This document shows, piece after piece, positions 13,201-28,200 of a stretch of DNA of 64,000 nt. A program made the translations under genes and the position numbers. The notes beneath the pieces were generated by a model. It did no database searches. It was not told the DNA's origin and was given only the letters and a program-made list of their open reading frames with translations. The stretch is from Cinclus cinclus (Eukaryota > Chordata > Aves > Passeriformes > Cinclidae), in the NCBI RefSeq assembly GCF_963662255.1, contig NC_085046.1, forward strand, positions 97,853,324 through 97,917,323, written 5' to 3'. Every line of letters begins with the position of its first letter. Positions within the stretch are counted from its first letter, which is position 1.

Positions 13201-16200
13201 ATTTATAAGGCAGATTTATAAGGCAAGATTACTGGGATATTATTTAAAAGCTAATCCAATTCATCCTCAGGAAGGAGGAAACCCATATGAAAATAGAGTA
13301 AAATCAATAAATCAGACAGGTTTTGCCAAATACTCTTAGCACCTGTTCTTTACTCCTGAATCTCAGTTAAATGCCATTTATTGCTACAGCTACTTTAAAC
13401 ATATGTTAAATTACACTGTTCCCAAAAGGGAGCCTTCCCTGTAGAACATTGCTGCTGGAAGTCTACTATATAATAGTCAGTATCAATTTTCATTGATGTC
13501 TTTAACTTGTATTTAGGAATTGATGGTGCTATCCTCCTTTTCAGCTTCTCTCTGAGATTTTCAGCATGAATTTCATTCTCATGTTGCTGGGCAGATGACA
13601 GGTGTTGGAAAATTTGATCTCTGGCATGACTTGAACAGCGCTATGGAAACACAGCAGGATAACTTTGGCCAACACCTTTTTGTTTAGTTAAACAATAAAA
13701 CAGGAGAGAACCAAATGTTACAAATTAATAACTGTCTCCTGCAGTAAAACAAAATGAGATTTTCACAGGAATGAAAGTTATTGTAGAGAAACTGAGTCCT
13801 CATTATGTTCAAATTCATATTCTTTATTTATTTAATGATGATAAGGTCACTGTCTATAATGATATGTGCAAAAGAACTGAAGTTAGGTCACCTTAGTCTG
13901 GGCACACCTTAAAGGAATCAGGAACTGGCAGTATATTATTTCTTGAAATATAGTAATAATATGTACTGTGTGCATGAGCCATTTGGTGGATGACATTGTG
14001 GCTCCACTGAAGCAAAATCAAAATGCCATTAGTGGTCATCTAAATAAGATACTCATTATATCTTAGTCATGTATGGAAACTGCATTACAAAAGCAACCTC
14101 CCCAGAAGCCTGTTGGTGCCCTGAGTTTCACACACTACACAAGACTTTTGAGTCCCTTACAATGATTGAAGGGATGAGGGATCAGTAAGAGAGGTTTGAC
14201 TCTGTTATTTTGGACCTGTGGTGTGGATCATCCTATTCTCATGCCATTGAGGGACCATGTTTTAAAAGTATTCAGAAGTAGGTCTAATTTGTTGGAACTT
14301 AAATGAGAACAGGGAGAACTTGCAGCTAGCTGACTCTCATTCCACTTTATGCCTAAAGCTCAAGAAAAATCAAGTTTTCTTTCATCAATTTTTTAATTGG
14401 CTGCAAGAAACTTTCACCAAGTACAAGGCTCAAGCTACAAACAGTAGCATTCTAATCCTATTTGAGAGCAAGAAATCCTTAAATCATTATTATCCAATTG
14501 GCAGACAGTTAGTACTCGTTTTCCCATAAGCTCAGTACTGGGGTCAGTTCTGTTCAATGTTTTTTATCAATGATCTGTGTTGGATTGAGTGCACTCTAGG
14601 TTTACCTAAGGCACCTAGCTGGGCTGTGGGAGGTATTCTGTTGAAGGATATAAAAGTTCCATAGAGAGATGTGAGCAGGCTGGATTGATGGGCCGAGGCC
14701 AAGTTCTAGGTCCTGGGTTTTGGTCACAACCACTCTGTGTAGCACTACAAGCTGGGGGCACAGTGGCTGGAAAGATGCCTGGCAGAAAAGGACCTGGGGA
14801 TGGTGGTCAAGAGAGGCTGACCATGAGCCAGGGTGTGCCCCAGTGGCCAAGAAGCCAATGGTATCGTGGCTTGGATCAGCAATAGTGTGGCCAGCAGCAC
14901 CAGGACAGCGATTGTCTCCCTGTACTCAGCACTGGAGAGGCCTCACCTTGAATCCTGTGTTCCATTTTGTGCCAGTCACTTCCAGAAGGTGATGGAGCAT
15001 ATCCAGGGAAGGACAACAAAGAGGGTGAAGGCTTTGGAACACAAGTTCTACAAGGAGCAGCTCAGAGATCTGGGGTTGTTTAGACTGGAGAAAAGGAGGG
15101 TGAGAAGGAACCTTCTCTACAACTACCTGAAAGAAAGGTGCAGGGATGTGGGGGTCAGTCTTTTCTGACACGTTACAAGTAAGAGCATGAGAGGAAAAGG
15201 CCTCAAGTTGCACCAGGGGAAGTTTAATTAGATACTATGAATTTTTTTTCTTGGAAAAGGGTAGTCTAGCATTGGAATAAGTTTCATTTACATTGGGAAG
15301 TAAATGAGTCACCTTCCCTGGAAGGGTTCTGAAAACCTGTGGACGTGATACCTGCTGTCATGGTTTAGTGGTGAACATCACAGTGTTATGTTAACATTTG
15401 GGCTAGATTAACTGAGGTCTGTTCCGACCTCAATTATCTATGATTCTGTGATCAGTTTTACTTGATACTGTCAGTCACAAAAAAATGAACCCACAACAGA
15501 CAAGAGTCATTTTACCACTGTATCTTGCACGTGTCCTTTCATAGGGGTCTCCAGACCTGGACGCAGAACTGAAGTACTTTGATTATTTCAGTATGGATAA
15601 TATCAATTAAACAACTGTCACTCTTCCTTGGTCACACATATATTTTTGTTGATAAAGTTGTAACTTTTTGGAGTAATCCTTTCTTAAAAACCAATTTATG
15701 TTCATCTCTTTTAGGAAGGAAAGAAATTTGCCTCAGCATAAATGATAATCATGGTATAAAAATATAAATAATAAAGATAATATTTATGGCTAGTAGTAGT
15801 GCTGTATTATTAATATCATTACAAGTTTATGTTTACTGGCTGATGTCAATGTAAGCTTTCTTTAATCCCCTGCGAATACTGAGTTCTGTTTTGTGTCTAG
15901 AGATGGTCATTGCTTTTCTTTTCAAGCTAATAATCAGGTCCTTAGCAATTAAAGTGTCATCTAATTTTCATACTGATCCAGCCTGTTGCCCTTGACATTG
16001 TGTTCTCTTAGTCCTTGTTTTTCAAGTCCTGATCTTTCTCATAAAGATTGTGACAAAGAAATTTTCTGCTAATTGGGAGATATTTAGATATTGTGGGATA
16101 TGAGTACATTAGCTGAATTGACATTCTGACATTCAGTAATTTTCCTGTGTAAGGAATAAAAGACAAAGTACATGTTGCCTACCTTCTCTTCAAAATTCAA

Positions 16201-19200
16201 CCAATGCAGTACCTCTGCTTCACCAAAACTGTCATTAAATATTCACCAGACACTGATTTCAACAGCTTTGTAACATGTTGCTCCCTCCCAAAACAAAACA
16301 GTTGTGATTGCAGAAAAATTAATTTTTTAATGTTTTTACAATCTTCCTTACATATAGAAATTAGAGAAATGCTCTTCCTTGTTATTTAAACCTATACTAA
16401 GGAAAAAATACAATCCCATCAAGGCAGCTACGACACTGCAACCCAAATATACTAAAAAATTAGACACAGGGCTATCTGTCTCAAAAAAAAAACAAAAAAA
16501 AAACCCAAACAAACAAAACAAACAAACAAACAAACCAAAAAACCAAAAAAAAACCAACAACAAAAAAAATCCAAACAAACCAACCTCCAACATTTTAGTA
16601 GAAGAATACAGATGTGATTCAAAGAATGGGCCATCTAAATGTTTTGTGTGAGCAAAGGGTAGGCTTTAAAACCAATATAGTACCATGAATCTTACAAACA
16701 AACAAGGTAAGAATAGGCAAAACTATCTGGGTCCTTCCTGTGCCACTTTTTATACAGCTGAAGCCACCAAAGATATTCCCTGCTTTGTATTGAAGATTAC
16801 AAAGCTTTCCTTTGAAAGACAGTGTAGTCAAATCCCTGCCCTTCACATCCAATTCTGACTTCAGTAAAAGAATTAAACTAACTCCTACACTCTTGGTATT
16901 ATTTCTAAAAGGGATGTATGCTACTTTTTATGTTTATCTAACAGAAGTTGAGCACTACTGTATTATTATGGATGTTTGATTCAACAAGAGAAATGTCATC
17001 CCACAAAGAAGTATTTTTGAAATGATTCTGACAGATCACAAGGTTTGGTAAATTAGCACCGCTGTAATGACTCCACAGGAGGAACAGAAATGTGAAACTG
17101 ATGAGTGTCTATGCCTTTATCTCTGTGGTACTTGCTTTTGCTGCCATATCCTTCAGCAAAAGACTCAAAGCTATAGGCATAGATTCCATAAGATCCAAGA
17201 AAACAAACGTTTGTTCCAAACAACTAGAGTATTGCACATTAAAAAGGTAATGTAACCAAACTGATGTAATTTGAAAAGAGACAAAAAGGAGTAGATTTTT
17301 CTTTTTTCTTAAAGGTCCATTTGACTAATTGAAATCAATGCCTTAAGAACTCCTGAACAGGTCAGATGCAGTGACATGCACTGATCATATTTTAATTATA
17401 ATTACTGACATACTCCTCTTTTAGATATAGGCGACTGATATATTGAAAGATACTTAGGTTGAAAAATATACAGTATTCCTGGAATATTTTAAGATTACTT
17501 TTATCACTGGAAAAACATTTTCATTACCCAACAACACATCTGTGTTAACCAGGCTGTGAGCCTTGTTATTACAGAGGAACTTTTTGCCCACAAGAATAAT
17601 AAATTACATTGTGAGGAGGTAGACATTTCTTAAAGCTATGCTGTATAAGTCAGGATTCAATGTGCTGATAGGTAAAGGACTTCCAAGAGGTATCCAATAT
17701 TGAATCAAAGAATTAAAGAGTAGTTGGGTTTGGAAGGAACTGATAATGAATCCAATGATGAACTGCTAAGTTCACCACTAAACTATGGCCTACTGCTAGA
17801 TCTATATCTGGCACTATAGATACCTTCAAGGTTGGTGGCTCAACCACTTTCCTGGGCATTTTATTCCAATGCTAGATAACCGTTTCCAAGAAGAATATTT
17901 TCCTAAAATCCAATATAAACTTCCACTGGGGCATCATCACTACTTACTCAGGAAAACAGACCAACCCCCAGCTCCCAGAAACCCTCTTTCAGGTAATTGC
18001 AGAGTGATAAGTTCTCACCTGAGTCTCCTCCAGGCTAAACAACCCCAGCTCAGTCATCTGATCCTTGGCTACCTGGACACAAGCTGGCTCATGTTCAGCT
18101 GCTGTAAATCAGCAGACCCAGGTCCTTTTTCCTCTGGTGAGTTTTCTGGACACTCTTCCTGAAGCCAGTAGCTCTGCTTTGGGTTGCTGTGACCTAAGTG
18201 CAGAACCTGGTACTTGGCTTTGTTGAAACTCATACAATTGGCCATAACCCATAAATCCAGCATGTTCAGATCCCTCTGCATGGCCTTCCTTCCCTCCAAC
18301 AGATCACAACTTCTGCCCATCTTGGTATGATATACTAACTGATCGAGGGTGTACTCAGTCCCCTCATGCAATTTGTTGATAAAGCTGTTAAACAGAATTG
18401 GCCCCTGTATTGACTCCTGGGAACACCACTTGTTACAGACCACCAGCTGAACTTAAGTCCAGTCACCACTGCTCTCTGAGCTTGGATATCCAGTCAGTTT
18501 TACCCCAGCGAACACTGCACTTGTCCAAGACATGAGCTGCCAGTTTCTCCAAGAGAATGCTGTACCTGCTGTATTTGTTGTCTTTACTTTTAGATAACAT
18601 GCTTATAAACATTCTCATTTCATTTAAAAAAATTAGATTTTCAGCCTAGTCTACATGGAACTTTTGTACCATGATACTAGTATATCAATGCTTTTCCTTG
18701 TCTGATGTAGTTTTAGCTGTAGAACCTTGTGTAAAGGCAGTAAATGCAGGAAAAATGCCTTGTAATATTAATTTTCCTTTACATACAGGAATATGCTGTA
18801 CTGACATGTTTTTTTTATATCTAAAACCACAGCAGTAAAGTATACTTCAGTAACAGAAACAATATATCTTCTGTGAGCACTAAGCCTTAGAATTAAACCT
18901 GTAGAGTAGATGATTCTTGGAACAACAATACTGGTACCGAAACTAAACACTCATTCTATGAAACCTGTCATCAGTAATGCCTTAGATACGTCTGAGCAAA
19001 ATTACACTTCTTTGTAAATATGTGTGTGCAGACCAGTGGATAGAAGAGATCTGTTTTTCCAAAATGAGTCTGAGTTTCTGCCTTGGCTAGGGTGTGTTGT
19101 CAGTATCCACTGTGATTTCTCCATGTCTAGCAGTGGCAGAAATATTTTTAAAATGTAAATGTTTTTGAATTTTTCTCCCAAAGCTTCAAAATTTGAAGAT

Positions 19201-22200
19201 ATATAAGAAGAGGAGGAGTAACAGAATTTGCTAAAGGAATGAGCATGACCAATCTTTATGGTAACCATGATGTTAAGTGGTTTAAGACAGTGCAGACAAC
19301 TCTTCCAGTCACCCCAGTATGACTCTCCTGCTCATCCACCGGAACCCCTCCTAGGGTCTGGGGATCCAAGACCCATGCCCAGGTTCAGGAATACTGATGC
19401 CCTGTTTGCAGGCTCAGCCAGTAGCACAGCTGAGCACGTGTTCCAGAGAGTCACAATGGAGGCACTGACAAGGTCACCCGGATTGACACAGACAAGGCTT
19501 TGCCTTCAGCAGCACCTACATGCAGGAGGTTCCCATTGACTTTAAGCACAGGCAGCCCATTCCCCTCTTCTTCTGGGAAGGCAAAAGATTACTGATACAG
19601 ACATATACACACATGCACAATACTCTCCAGGTTCACAAGCACACACACACTCATGGATCCTTTCAGTGCCTACTTCTGTTTGCTCAACACCCCTTCCTGT
19701 ATCCCAAGTCCTCTCATCTAATTCATGGGCTCCCAACTTACCAGCTAGTCCACACTTGATGTTTGCTGGCAAACCCACAGAAGTCACTTGCTAATCCCTC
19801 ATGCACCCCACATTTGCAAGGGCCCCTTTGTGTGGACCTCCCAATCACCTCTCTGAGACCCAAGGGCTCCTAATCACTGTAGAATCCAGTTTAAAACTTG
19901 TCAGTAAAAACCTACACAAACCTGATGTACTCCAAGTCTGAGGAGGACACAGACAATGATCCCCTGTGCTCCTGAGTCACTAGCTGGCATAACAGAGCCC
20001 ATCCCACTCCAGTATCTGGAACCGATTTTCATTCACACCTGTGAAGGTCACACCAGTTGCTGCCACTTAGTCCTTGCAGCACACATACATATGCAGAGAG
20101 AGAGTGAGATAGTGCAGAGACATGGCTAAGAAAATATTTATTAAGAAGATGAAAGTTTATAAGACAGACTGGTGATCAGGTGCAAGGCTCAGCCAGACAA
20201 ATGCACTGACTGGACCTGTTTTGCACACAAACAGCCCCTTCTACACCCTTTTCTAACTGAGCTCTCTTTGTTCCTCTCTGCATGTTTCCCACGGGTCTGT
20301 GCATCTCCACTGAGTACCCATTCCCCCAGATCTCATTTAAAGTCTTTCCAGTTGCAAAGTCAAGTTGATCTAGCTGGAATTGTTGTCCTGTGGTTTCTGG
20401 ATAGTCCATCAATTATCATTAGGTTTGTTTCTTGTCATAGCCTCTGTGCTTGTTTTGTCAGATCTGTGTCTTGGTATGTTTTGTGTCTGTTTTCCCCTTT
20501 TTCTCCATTGGTTTAACAATTGTTAAGGCCACTGATCTGATGGAGAAAAGCATTCTCACACTTCCAGGTGCCTGCATCTATTAGTATATCTTAGCTCCTC
20601 ATCATCCCCTCTCTTTATCACTTGTCTCAGGTTTTTGTTCCAGTATATTCTTGTTTATGGTTTCCTCTTTGTCTTACTAACTCCAGTTGCACTGAAAAAT
20701 TTTTCTTAGGAGAGGTGACTATCTCCTATTGCATAACCTTATAGCTAGTACAGTAAATTTTTCTTCATAACAATTTTTAAATTTAATTATTTAAATAATT
20801 TAATTTTTCTTGATCAGGTTTTATTTTTTACATTTGAATCAGTTACTGTTTGGGTAAAGAAAAGCATGAACAAATTCAAAATTTTACATGAAATATCTAA
20901 TTTCAAGTAATACTATTGTAACGGTACTGTATTATTATAACAGTATAAAAATATGTCTATAGGTCTGCGTGATTATTTTCTTCTCTGCAGAATATAGGTA
21001 AACTTTTATAATGTTTAAATGCTCTAATATATGTAGTAAATATTTTAAAACTTTTTTTTATTTCTCTCCTTTCTAACCATTAGGAAATCTTGAAAAAATT
21101 TCGGAAGCGAATGTGTATGTCCAAGTTCTCGATGTTAATGATAATGCACCAGAATTCCCTAAAGATTACGAAACATTTGTTTGTGAAAATGCAGTTTCTG
21201 GACAGGTAAGCAAGAAGTAGTTAGCCATCATTTTTATCACTGCAATGAAGATTTGGTCTGTGATGTTTAGCATTGATTCTTTCAGTTCTGTGAATACAGA
21301 CTGCACCTTTTCTATTTCCAAAATTAGTTCCGCTGATACATGCGTAGTATGAAATTTAAATTTTATTACACTGATGCAGTTTTTCCTCCCTTTAAAATAA
21401 AACCTGTGTGTCTTGCTTGTTCTTAAATACAAGAAAGTACAGGCAGAAATTTCTGAAAAAATGTAGGGCACAAATTTTTTTCCTATTAAGGTCACAGATG
21501 AAAAACCTCTGTCCGGTAACTTCGGCAATAGCATAAGAGCCAGGCTTAGACCAAAATCAAACCAGGTTCATTGTGTCCTTCAGTTAGAAAGCATTTACCA
21601 TGAACTGAATTCAAGCCCTGACTAGTTCAATGCAGTCTGAAAATGTTTAAGACACAGCCTTTACAACACCTTTCCGAGCTGGCAGCTTAAGCTATTGTTA
21701 TATTTAACGTCCTTCCCAGGAGGTTATTTTCCATTTCCTATTTGGTATCAACATGAATGGGGCATCATCAATCAGCTGCCCCAATTCCCAGGTACACTGC
21801 TGCTTTTCCATTGTCCTCCTGTAAAAATAAACTTCAGGATGTTCAAAGTCAATTTGATTTTTTTTATGTTTGTTGTTTGTTTTTTTTTCCCCTTTCTTTA
21901 GTTTGGGTCTTTTTAAAAGAAAGATATACAAAATAAACAAGGAATTAAAAAAAAAAAGAAAACTATAAAGAGAAAAATCTGTGTTTTTCCACCACTCTAA
22001 AGCATTATTCTGATATTAATAAACAGACCTTTGAGATATCTGTGATGCTTCATTTCAAATGTTTTGTTAAGTTGATCTGTGAATCAAAAAGCCTCTCTTT
22101 TTATGCTGTATTGGTTTACTTTGATCTCAATTAGTTTGCAGTTAAATAAAGATTTCCCTGTTGCTCAAGCTATCTCTTTATAGGCTTTTGCATCCATTTA

Positions 22201-25200
22201 TACATTTTTCTATCAGCAAAACTTTGTTCTGCATTTTGAAATCTTCCTCTCTGCAAAGGCAACCTCTGTTTAGGAGGTATTTGTAGTAAGTCATTTCTAT
22301 TGGTCTTTGGATATCTCATGGACAGATAAAAGTGCAGCATTAAATCAACTGTACTTTATGTTCCATGGCTTAAAGACACCATGAATTGAATATGGATGCT
22401 TATAATATGGATATTTGTTATCCATGTTTTGGACTTGCCTACAAGATAAAAACCCAGGTGATTTATTTCTCAAGGTTTTTAGTATTCCATAGTTACCCAC
22501 TGATAAATATTATCTGTATGCTAACCTATAAATCGGTACATTTCAATATCAATTACAGATATATATATATTAAGTATTCTGAGAATAACCGGATAAAACA
22601 GTTCAGTAAAGAATCACAGTGTTAACAATAATAATACATTTTTTAAGTATAGTACACTGAATAATTCTTCTTTGACATTGCAATATATGAAAGAGTGATG
22701 AACGTTATGTTTTTCTCAGATTACAGAAAGGAATAGTGTTGCTTTAGTTTTTTGGGGTTTTATAATTTATTTCATTGTCATAGGTTTTTGAGAGTCACAG
22801 GCATCTTTAGTTTAGCCTGTTGAGACCCTGACAGTAATGCTAAATAATTTTCTCATTAACAAATTATCTTAGGAAGAACAGGATATTGTTACTCAAGTGC
22901 AAAATTATCACAGTCAAAGTTTATGATATTTTATTCAGTGTTTATGTTTTAACCAGAATTTTTACTTGATGTATCTTCCTTGGTGTTATTAATAGATATG
23001 TTTTAAAAAAAAAAAAAAAATTACTCCCAGGAAAAATAACCTTTATTTTTCTCATCAAGAAACCTAAAGATTCAAATGCAATTTTTAGGTGGCCTGGTTG
23101 TCCACTGAATAAGAAAATTTACATTTCAGAAGAATCAGTTTAGGCAATTAAAGGACTTAATCAGGACAATATCAACCTTTTTATACCATAATTCTGCAAT
23201 CAATTTCACAATATCAACCTTTTTATACCATAATTCTGCAATCAATTTCAAATAGCTATAGAATCTGCTTACATGTTGAGACCAAAGATTCTATAGCTAC
23301 ACTGTCACATTTCGGTTTATAAAGCAGGTATGTCTACTGTTTTAGCTGGAATCACTCTGCTGAGAGATGTTTTCAGATATATTCTGCACTTCTGCACTTC
23401 ATTTATTTCCCTGATTTGAGCTGTGACTAATTTCATGGGATATTCAAAAACATATTTCCATGAGTTTACAGCATTAGGGGAAACAGAAGGATACACACTG
23501 CAGAGGGAAAGACACTACTAAAAAATGAATTGTCTTATTCAATCTAGACTTTATCTTGGTGTCAGCCTGGTTTATTGCAAAAGTAGTTTAAAGTCAGGTC
23601 CCAATTTAGTTATTTTTACATAGCCTAAAAGTACGCTGATTTGTGATATAGAATATAAAACACATAATGAGCAATACTAACCGTTGTCCTAATCATCCAG
23701 ACTGAGACACAGTTAATAATGGCTTCAGTCTAGACAAGAGGGCTTGCTTTGAAGTTTTGGATTTTCTGAAAAATTATGAAAATTCTTGGTCTGCTTTTAC
23801 TGAATGAATGCTGACCTTCAAGCCCCTCCTTCAATACCAAGTATGGTATTCTTATGAGTGTTACAGCTATGTTTAACTTAGCCTCCAAAAGTCATTCAAA
23901 CAAAAGGTTTTGGTTTCAGTCTCTGGGACTATAATCCAAATTTGACAATAAAAATGGATGTCATGAAGATAGGTGTTTCTGACATCATACTGAATCATGT
24001 TTGTTAGACATTTTGAATGGAATGTTCACTATCCATTTGATGTTATAGTTTAGTACTGTCTTATAACACAGAAGTCAGCTGTATACTACACCACAACTTC
24101 AGGTTTTTTTAAAACATTGAAAAAAAATTTTCACTGTACTGCCACCATTATATAATTGTTTTCCAAATGAATTGAACATGAAAGTTGCACTGTTCAATAG
24201 CCTTCTGTCCCACTGCAGCTATAGTTATTGTCAGATAAAATATAACAATATTAATAAGGCATTCAAACCTGTGATTTCCTTTTGATTGGACCTTTTGATC
24301 TAATAACTAAATGTAAACACTGTAAGTGATGACCACAATGTTCTATTAATTTGTTATATTTACCATTTATGGGTGTGTACAGTAGGTATAAGCCTTTGAA
24401 CTTCAAAGGAAATGCTCTTTACAAATAGCCAAAACACCACGGAGACCAAATCCACCCCAAAGGTAACACTAGAGACATCTCAACAAGAACATATCTCAAA
24501 AAAGCTTAATTCCCAAGATATTAATAAATTTATTCATCAGGAAGATGCAGCTTGAAAGTTTGGTGTAGTGTGTATCAAAATCCTTACATTATATGTAAGC
24601 ATGCTGACCATCCAGAATGTGCCTATGCATGGTAATTTCAGCCCTTTTTTGAATATTGATCTTTCTTCCTATAAGAGAGGAAGCTGATTTCGTCTGAAGA
24701 TACTGAACATACTTGTATTCTGAATTAATGTCGTCATCTCTAATACATAATTATTCTGGAAATTCTGAGTTCCTTTAATTTGGGGATCACATATGGAGTG
24801 ACTTTGATATAGCAGCTTGTTTAGCAATTTTTATTAGATTCAAACAGGTGATTGAGTATACATGAACTTTGAGTCAGAGATAAAAAAAAACAAATTTATT
24901 TACTCAGTACTTGGCACATAATAAAATAATAGTCAGTTACACTGAAAGTGAAAAGTACTCATTTGCTATTACTTCTCTATATAATGAAATGTTGACAGAA
25001 TAAAAGAGAGGAAATCTTTAAACAAATTCTATGAGCATATGATTAATGTCAAAAATGAGTAGTTAGCTAAAACAGATCCTTTCTAACAAAGCATGATGCA
25101 AAATTATTTTTCCTAGCAGAGAAATCAAAGTGAGAGATAAGACAATGTTTATTTAATATTGTATGTTTTCTTCAACATTTACAAAAAGCATCTGAGCAGT

Positions 25201-28200
25201 AACGATAAGAAAATAAGAAGTAAAAAAAAAAAAACAATGAATGCATCCTTCAGAGTGTAAAAACATGATGAAGCTGTGAAAGCAAAGTATAATGTAACAG
25301 ACACTTACTCTAAGCTACATCTGCAGATACACTGAGTGTGATGTGTGATGTTTTGAAACAGTGGGCACAGTGACCCATGGAAAATTCCTTTTTCTGTTTT
25401 ATGTGGACCACGATACCACAACATTATCTCTTAGCAGAATGGCACAGGTGGGAGAAGTTCATTAGAATGTGTGAACAAACATAAAAAGGCACCTCGGTGT
25501 CATGGCATGAGCTTTGTAATCGTTAATACTTTGCAGATAAGTACACAATTTTATTTATAGTTGAGGGGAAACACTTACAGTAGACCCAGATAAATCAGTA
25601 CCCTACTGTCAATTTGCTTTTCAAAACTGAAGCAGTCAACAGGAGAATCTGAGTCTTGAGGTAAAAGGTCTACCTGGAACATGCAGTGCTGACTACAGTA
25701 ATTAATCTTTTACCTGCTCTAAACTCTGATGATCAGTAAATATGAGACTGAGAAAAATATTACTGCTTATAAGACTTCTGTTAATTTAATCAAACCCAGT
25801 TCTATACTCCCAAAAAAATGGGTGATTAGGTCTCTTACATCCTATAATCCACAGCAGAACTCCTATTGAAGGGTGTTTTGTGGAAAACAAACCAAAGAAA
25901 CTGAAGAGGAGAGAGGGAGGTGGCAAATATGTTTCTACTTCCTTCCATTTTTCTAATAGGATTGGTGAGACTAACACAAAAAGGACTCAAAATTCTACAC
26001 TCAGAGTTCTCTAGCATCAAAATTAAGTGTACTAGATGTTGTTCAGATGGAAAATTTATGCCTTAAGTTTAACTTGGTTAAAGGCCCACAGAATCAGAAA
26101 GGGCTGTAACAAAGAAGCTTTGACCTTTCCTTCTGGTTGTCTCCATAATTCCGATTCAGTAAGACCATTTGGATTTGAAGAAGTAAATTTCCAATGAAGT
26201 TTTATCAAGATTACCTGGCAGTCAACTAATCCATAATTCAAAGTTTTTTTATTTCCAAGATAAACAAATATAATTAAATATAAGAAATAATTTATTTACA
26301 AGATGCCATTCTGGCCTCTTGGGCTGGCATGTGTATAAGGAATTTCTTCCTTTTTCAGTTTGCCAGGGTGGGAATTTTTTTCAGATAGATTACTCACATC
26401 TGACTTAACCATTCCTGTAGTTGCCATCTACTCTTACCACAAATCCTTGTGGAATTTTGTCCAAAGTGCAGATTTCAAACCTTCACCCCCATTTAGACCT
26501 GAAAAGAACACCTTCCTCTTTCCCATCTGTGCTTATGGTGGCTTATCTTATGGAAACTTCCTTCTTTGATAACGCATTGAGATATTTCACTGCATTTATT
26601 AAGTCTTCAAAGGCCATCATAAACCAGTTTTTCAAAAAGGATCAAGTGAATTTATCTCTGTTTTAAAGAAATATCAATTTTTAAATGAACTGCTGTATCT
26701 TTAAATCGTCTATATTAATTAGACTTGAAATAAGAATTTTTAAAGCACTTAAATTTCAGTCATGTCAACCCAACTTATATAACCTTGCAAAAGCAACAAA
26801 TATTTTCTTTGTTTATATCCTAAAATGCAGGAGGTTTGTAACACACAAGCAATAAGTGCAGGTTTTCAGTATGTGATGCCAGTTTTCCTGGTTAAAGGCT
26901 AGAATCTCCTTGGTTAGATGTACAAAAACCCAGGAAACTGGAAAAAAATAAGGGATTTCCTTCACTCTGAATGATTTTTTTTAGCTCCAGAGTCAGTAAA
27001 ATCAGAAGTACTTACTGCTCTCTGAATATTTTGTAGACTAATCTGGGCTTTGTTGAATCTTAGTGGAGGTGATACAGGAAGAAGTAAAGAATAAGGATTT
27101 TCCCTGTCCTTACATTCCAAGTTGTCCCCTGCTGCTAAGGTGAATCTTTGAAGGCATGTGAATATATCTAGAACAACCATAGGAATCTTAGATATGTGCA
27201 GAAAAGGATAGCACAGATCAAAGCAAGCAAAGGTGGTTTGTTTTTTTTTTTTCTCAGTTAGCCATAGTCTCCTTAGAATTTTATTGATTGAATCAGATAA
27301 AGATAAAATGTAGAGAGCCAAATGCATTCTGTATGTAAAATATGGAAATCAATAATGAAATAGCAAAACAGTATCCAATTCACAACTGCAGTAATTTTAG
27401 GATTTTCATAAATTATATAATCCTAAAAATATGTTTTAAAAGACAATGGTGATATCTGGTTGAATGGAAATCACCTTTTCTTTTTTCTTTTTTTTTTTTT
27501 TTGGTATGTACGTAGGTAATTTTTGTCTACCAAGTAGCTGAACTAAAAACAAAACAGAACAAAAGAAAAAAAGTCTAATATGTCTCTGTAGATCATTAAA
27601 TTACTCTGCATATTTAATATACCTTAATAGACCCTGAATTTTAAGGACAGGAGTACATCCATACCAAGTTTTATCCTCATGTGTTACCATGAACATATAA
27701 CCAGCAAATTTTCAAGAAAATCCAGTATGGTCTTATTTAGAATTGTTGAGGTAGGTGGCAAAATATTATAAAATGTGCCTTTCTTTTCAGGTTAGACTGG
27801 ATATATAATTTTGTACCCTATTGCAGTTCATATTGATCATACTTTGGGACTTACACTTCCTTATAAAAACCAAGCCTGTGGTAATCAAGGAAATGTTAGT
27901 GGTCAGTTTCTCCTCACTGATTCCTTGACTTACATTTTTATACCTGTATTTGCATTGCCTCAGCTATTTTGTTAGTTCTGAGGAATGAAAAAAAAAGTCC
28001 TTTGAGAATCTTTCTCCTTTGTACACAAAGACATCACGGAAAAGAAGTCATTCATCTCATTAACGTCAATCAAAAAATAAAAAAGAAAAAAACTCAAAGG
28101 TCCTCATTTTTCCATATAGTGAAAATAAAGATTTAAAATAAATTTCTAGTGTGAAGAAGGAATAATGTAAAGAATACAAAGCTTTTGGTGTGTAAGCTAC

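Larger units (their letters stand above)
12613..21083 (+). other. CDH19 intron, 8.5 kb, retroelement-rich
   Basis: Holds a 72-nt hairpin (12914-12985), a sense CR1 (14530-15452), an A-rich CAAA tract (16482-16586), an antisense CR1 (17703-18563) and a probable antisense LTR (about 19960-20530). The stretch 19260-19960 is GC-richer than its surroundings and unassigned. No exon-like sequence was recognised. Acceptor CATTAG at 21078-21083. Confidence 0.85.

Noticed and set aside
16348..16651. Overlapping frames on both strands across the A-rich tract
   Set aside because: Products are homopolymer-like (Lys/Asn/Pro or Phe/Leu/Cys) and arise from the CAAA repeat.
20770..20810. AT-rich near-palindrome TTTAATTATTTAAATAATTTAA
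   Set aside because: Symmetry is imperfect and expected in sequence made only of A and T.
21166..21534. 122-codon minus-strand open frame overlapping the 21084 exon
   Set aside because: Antisense to a real exon, no recognisable domain, and AT-driven composition.
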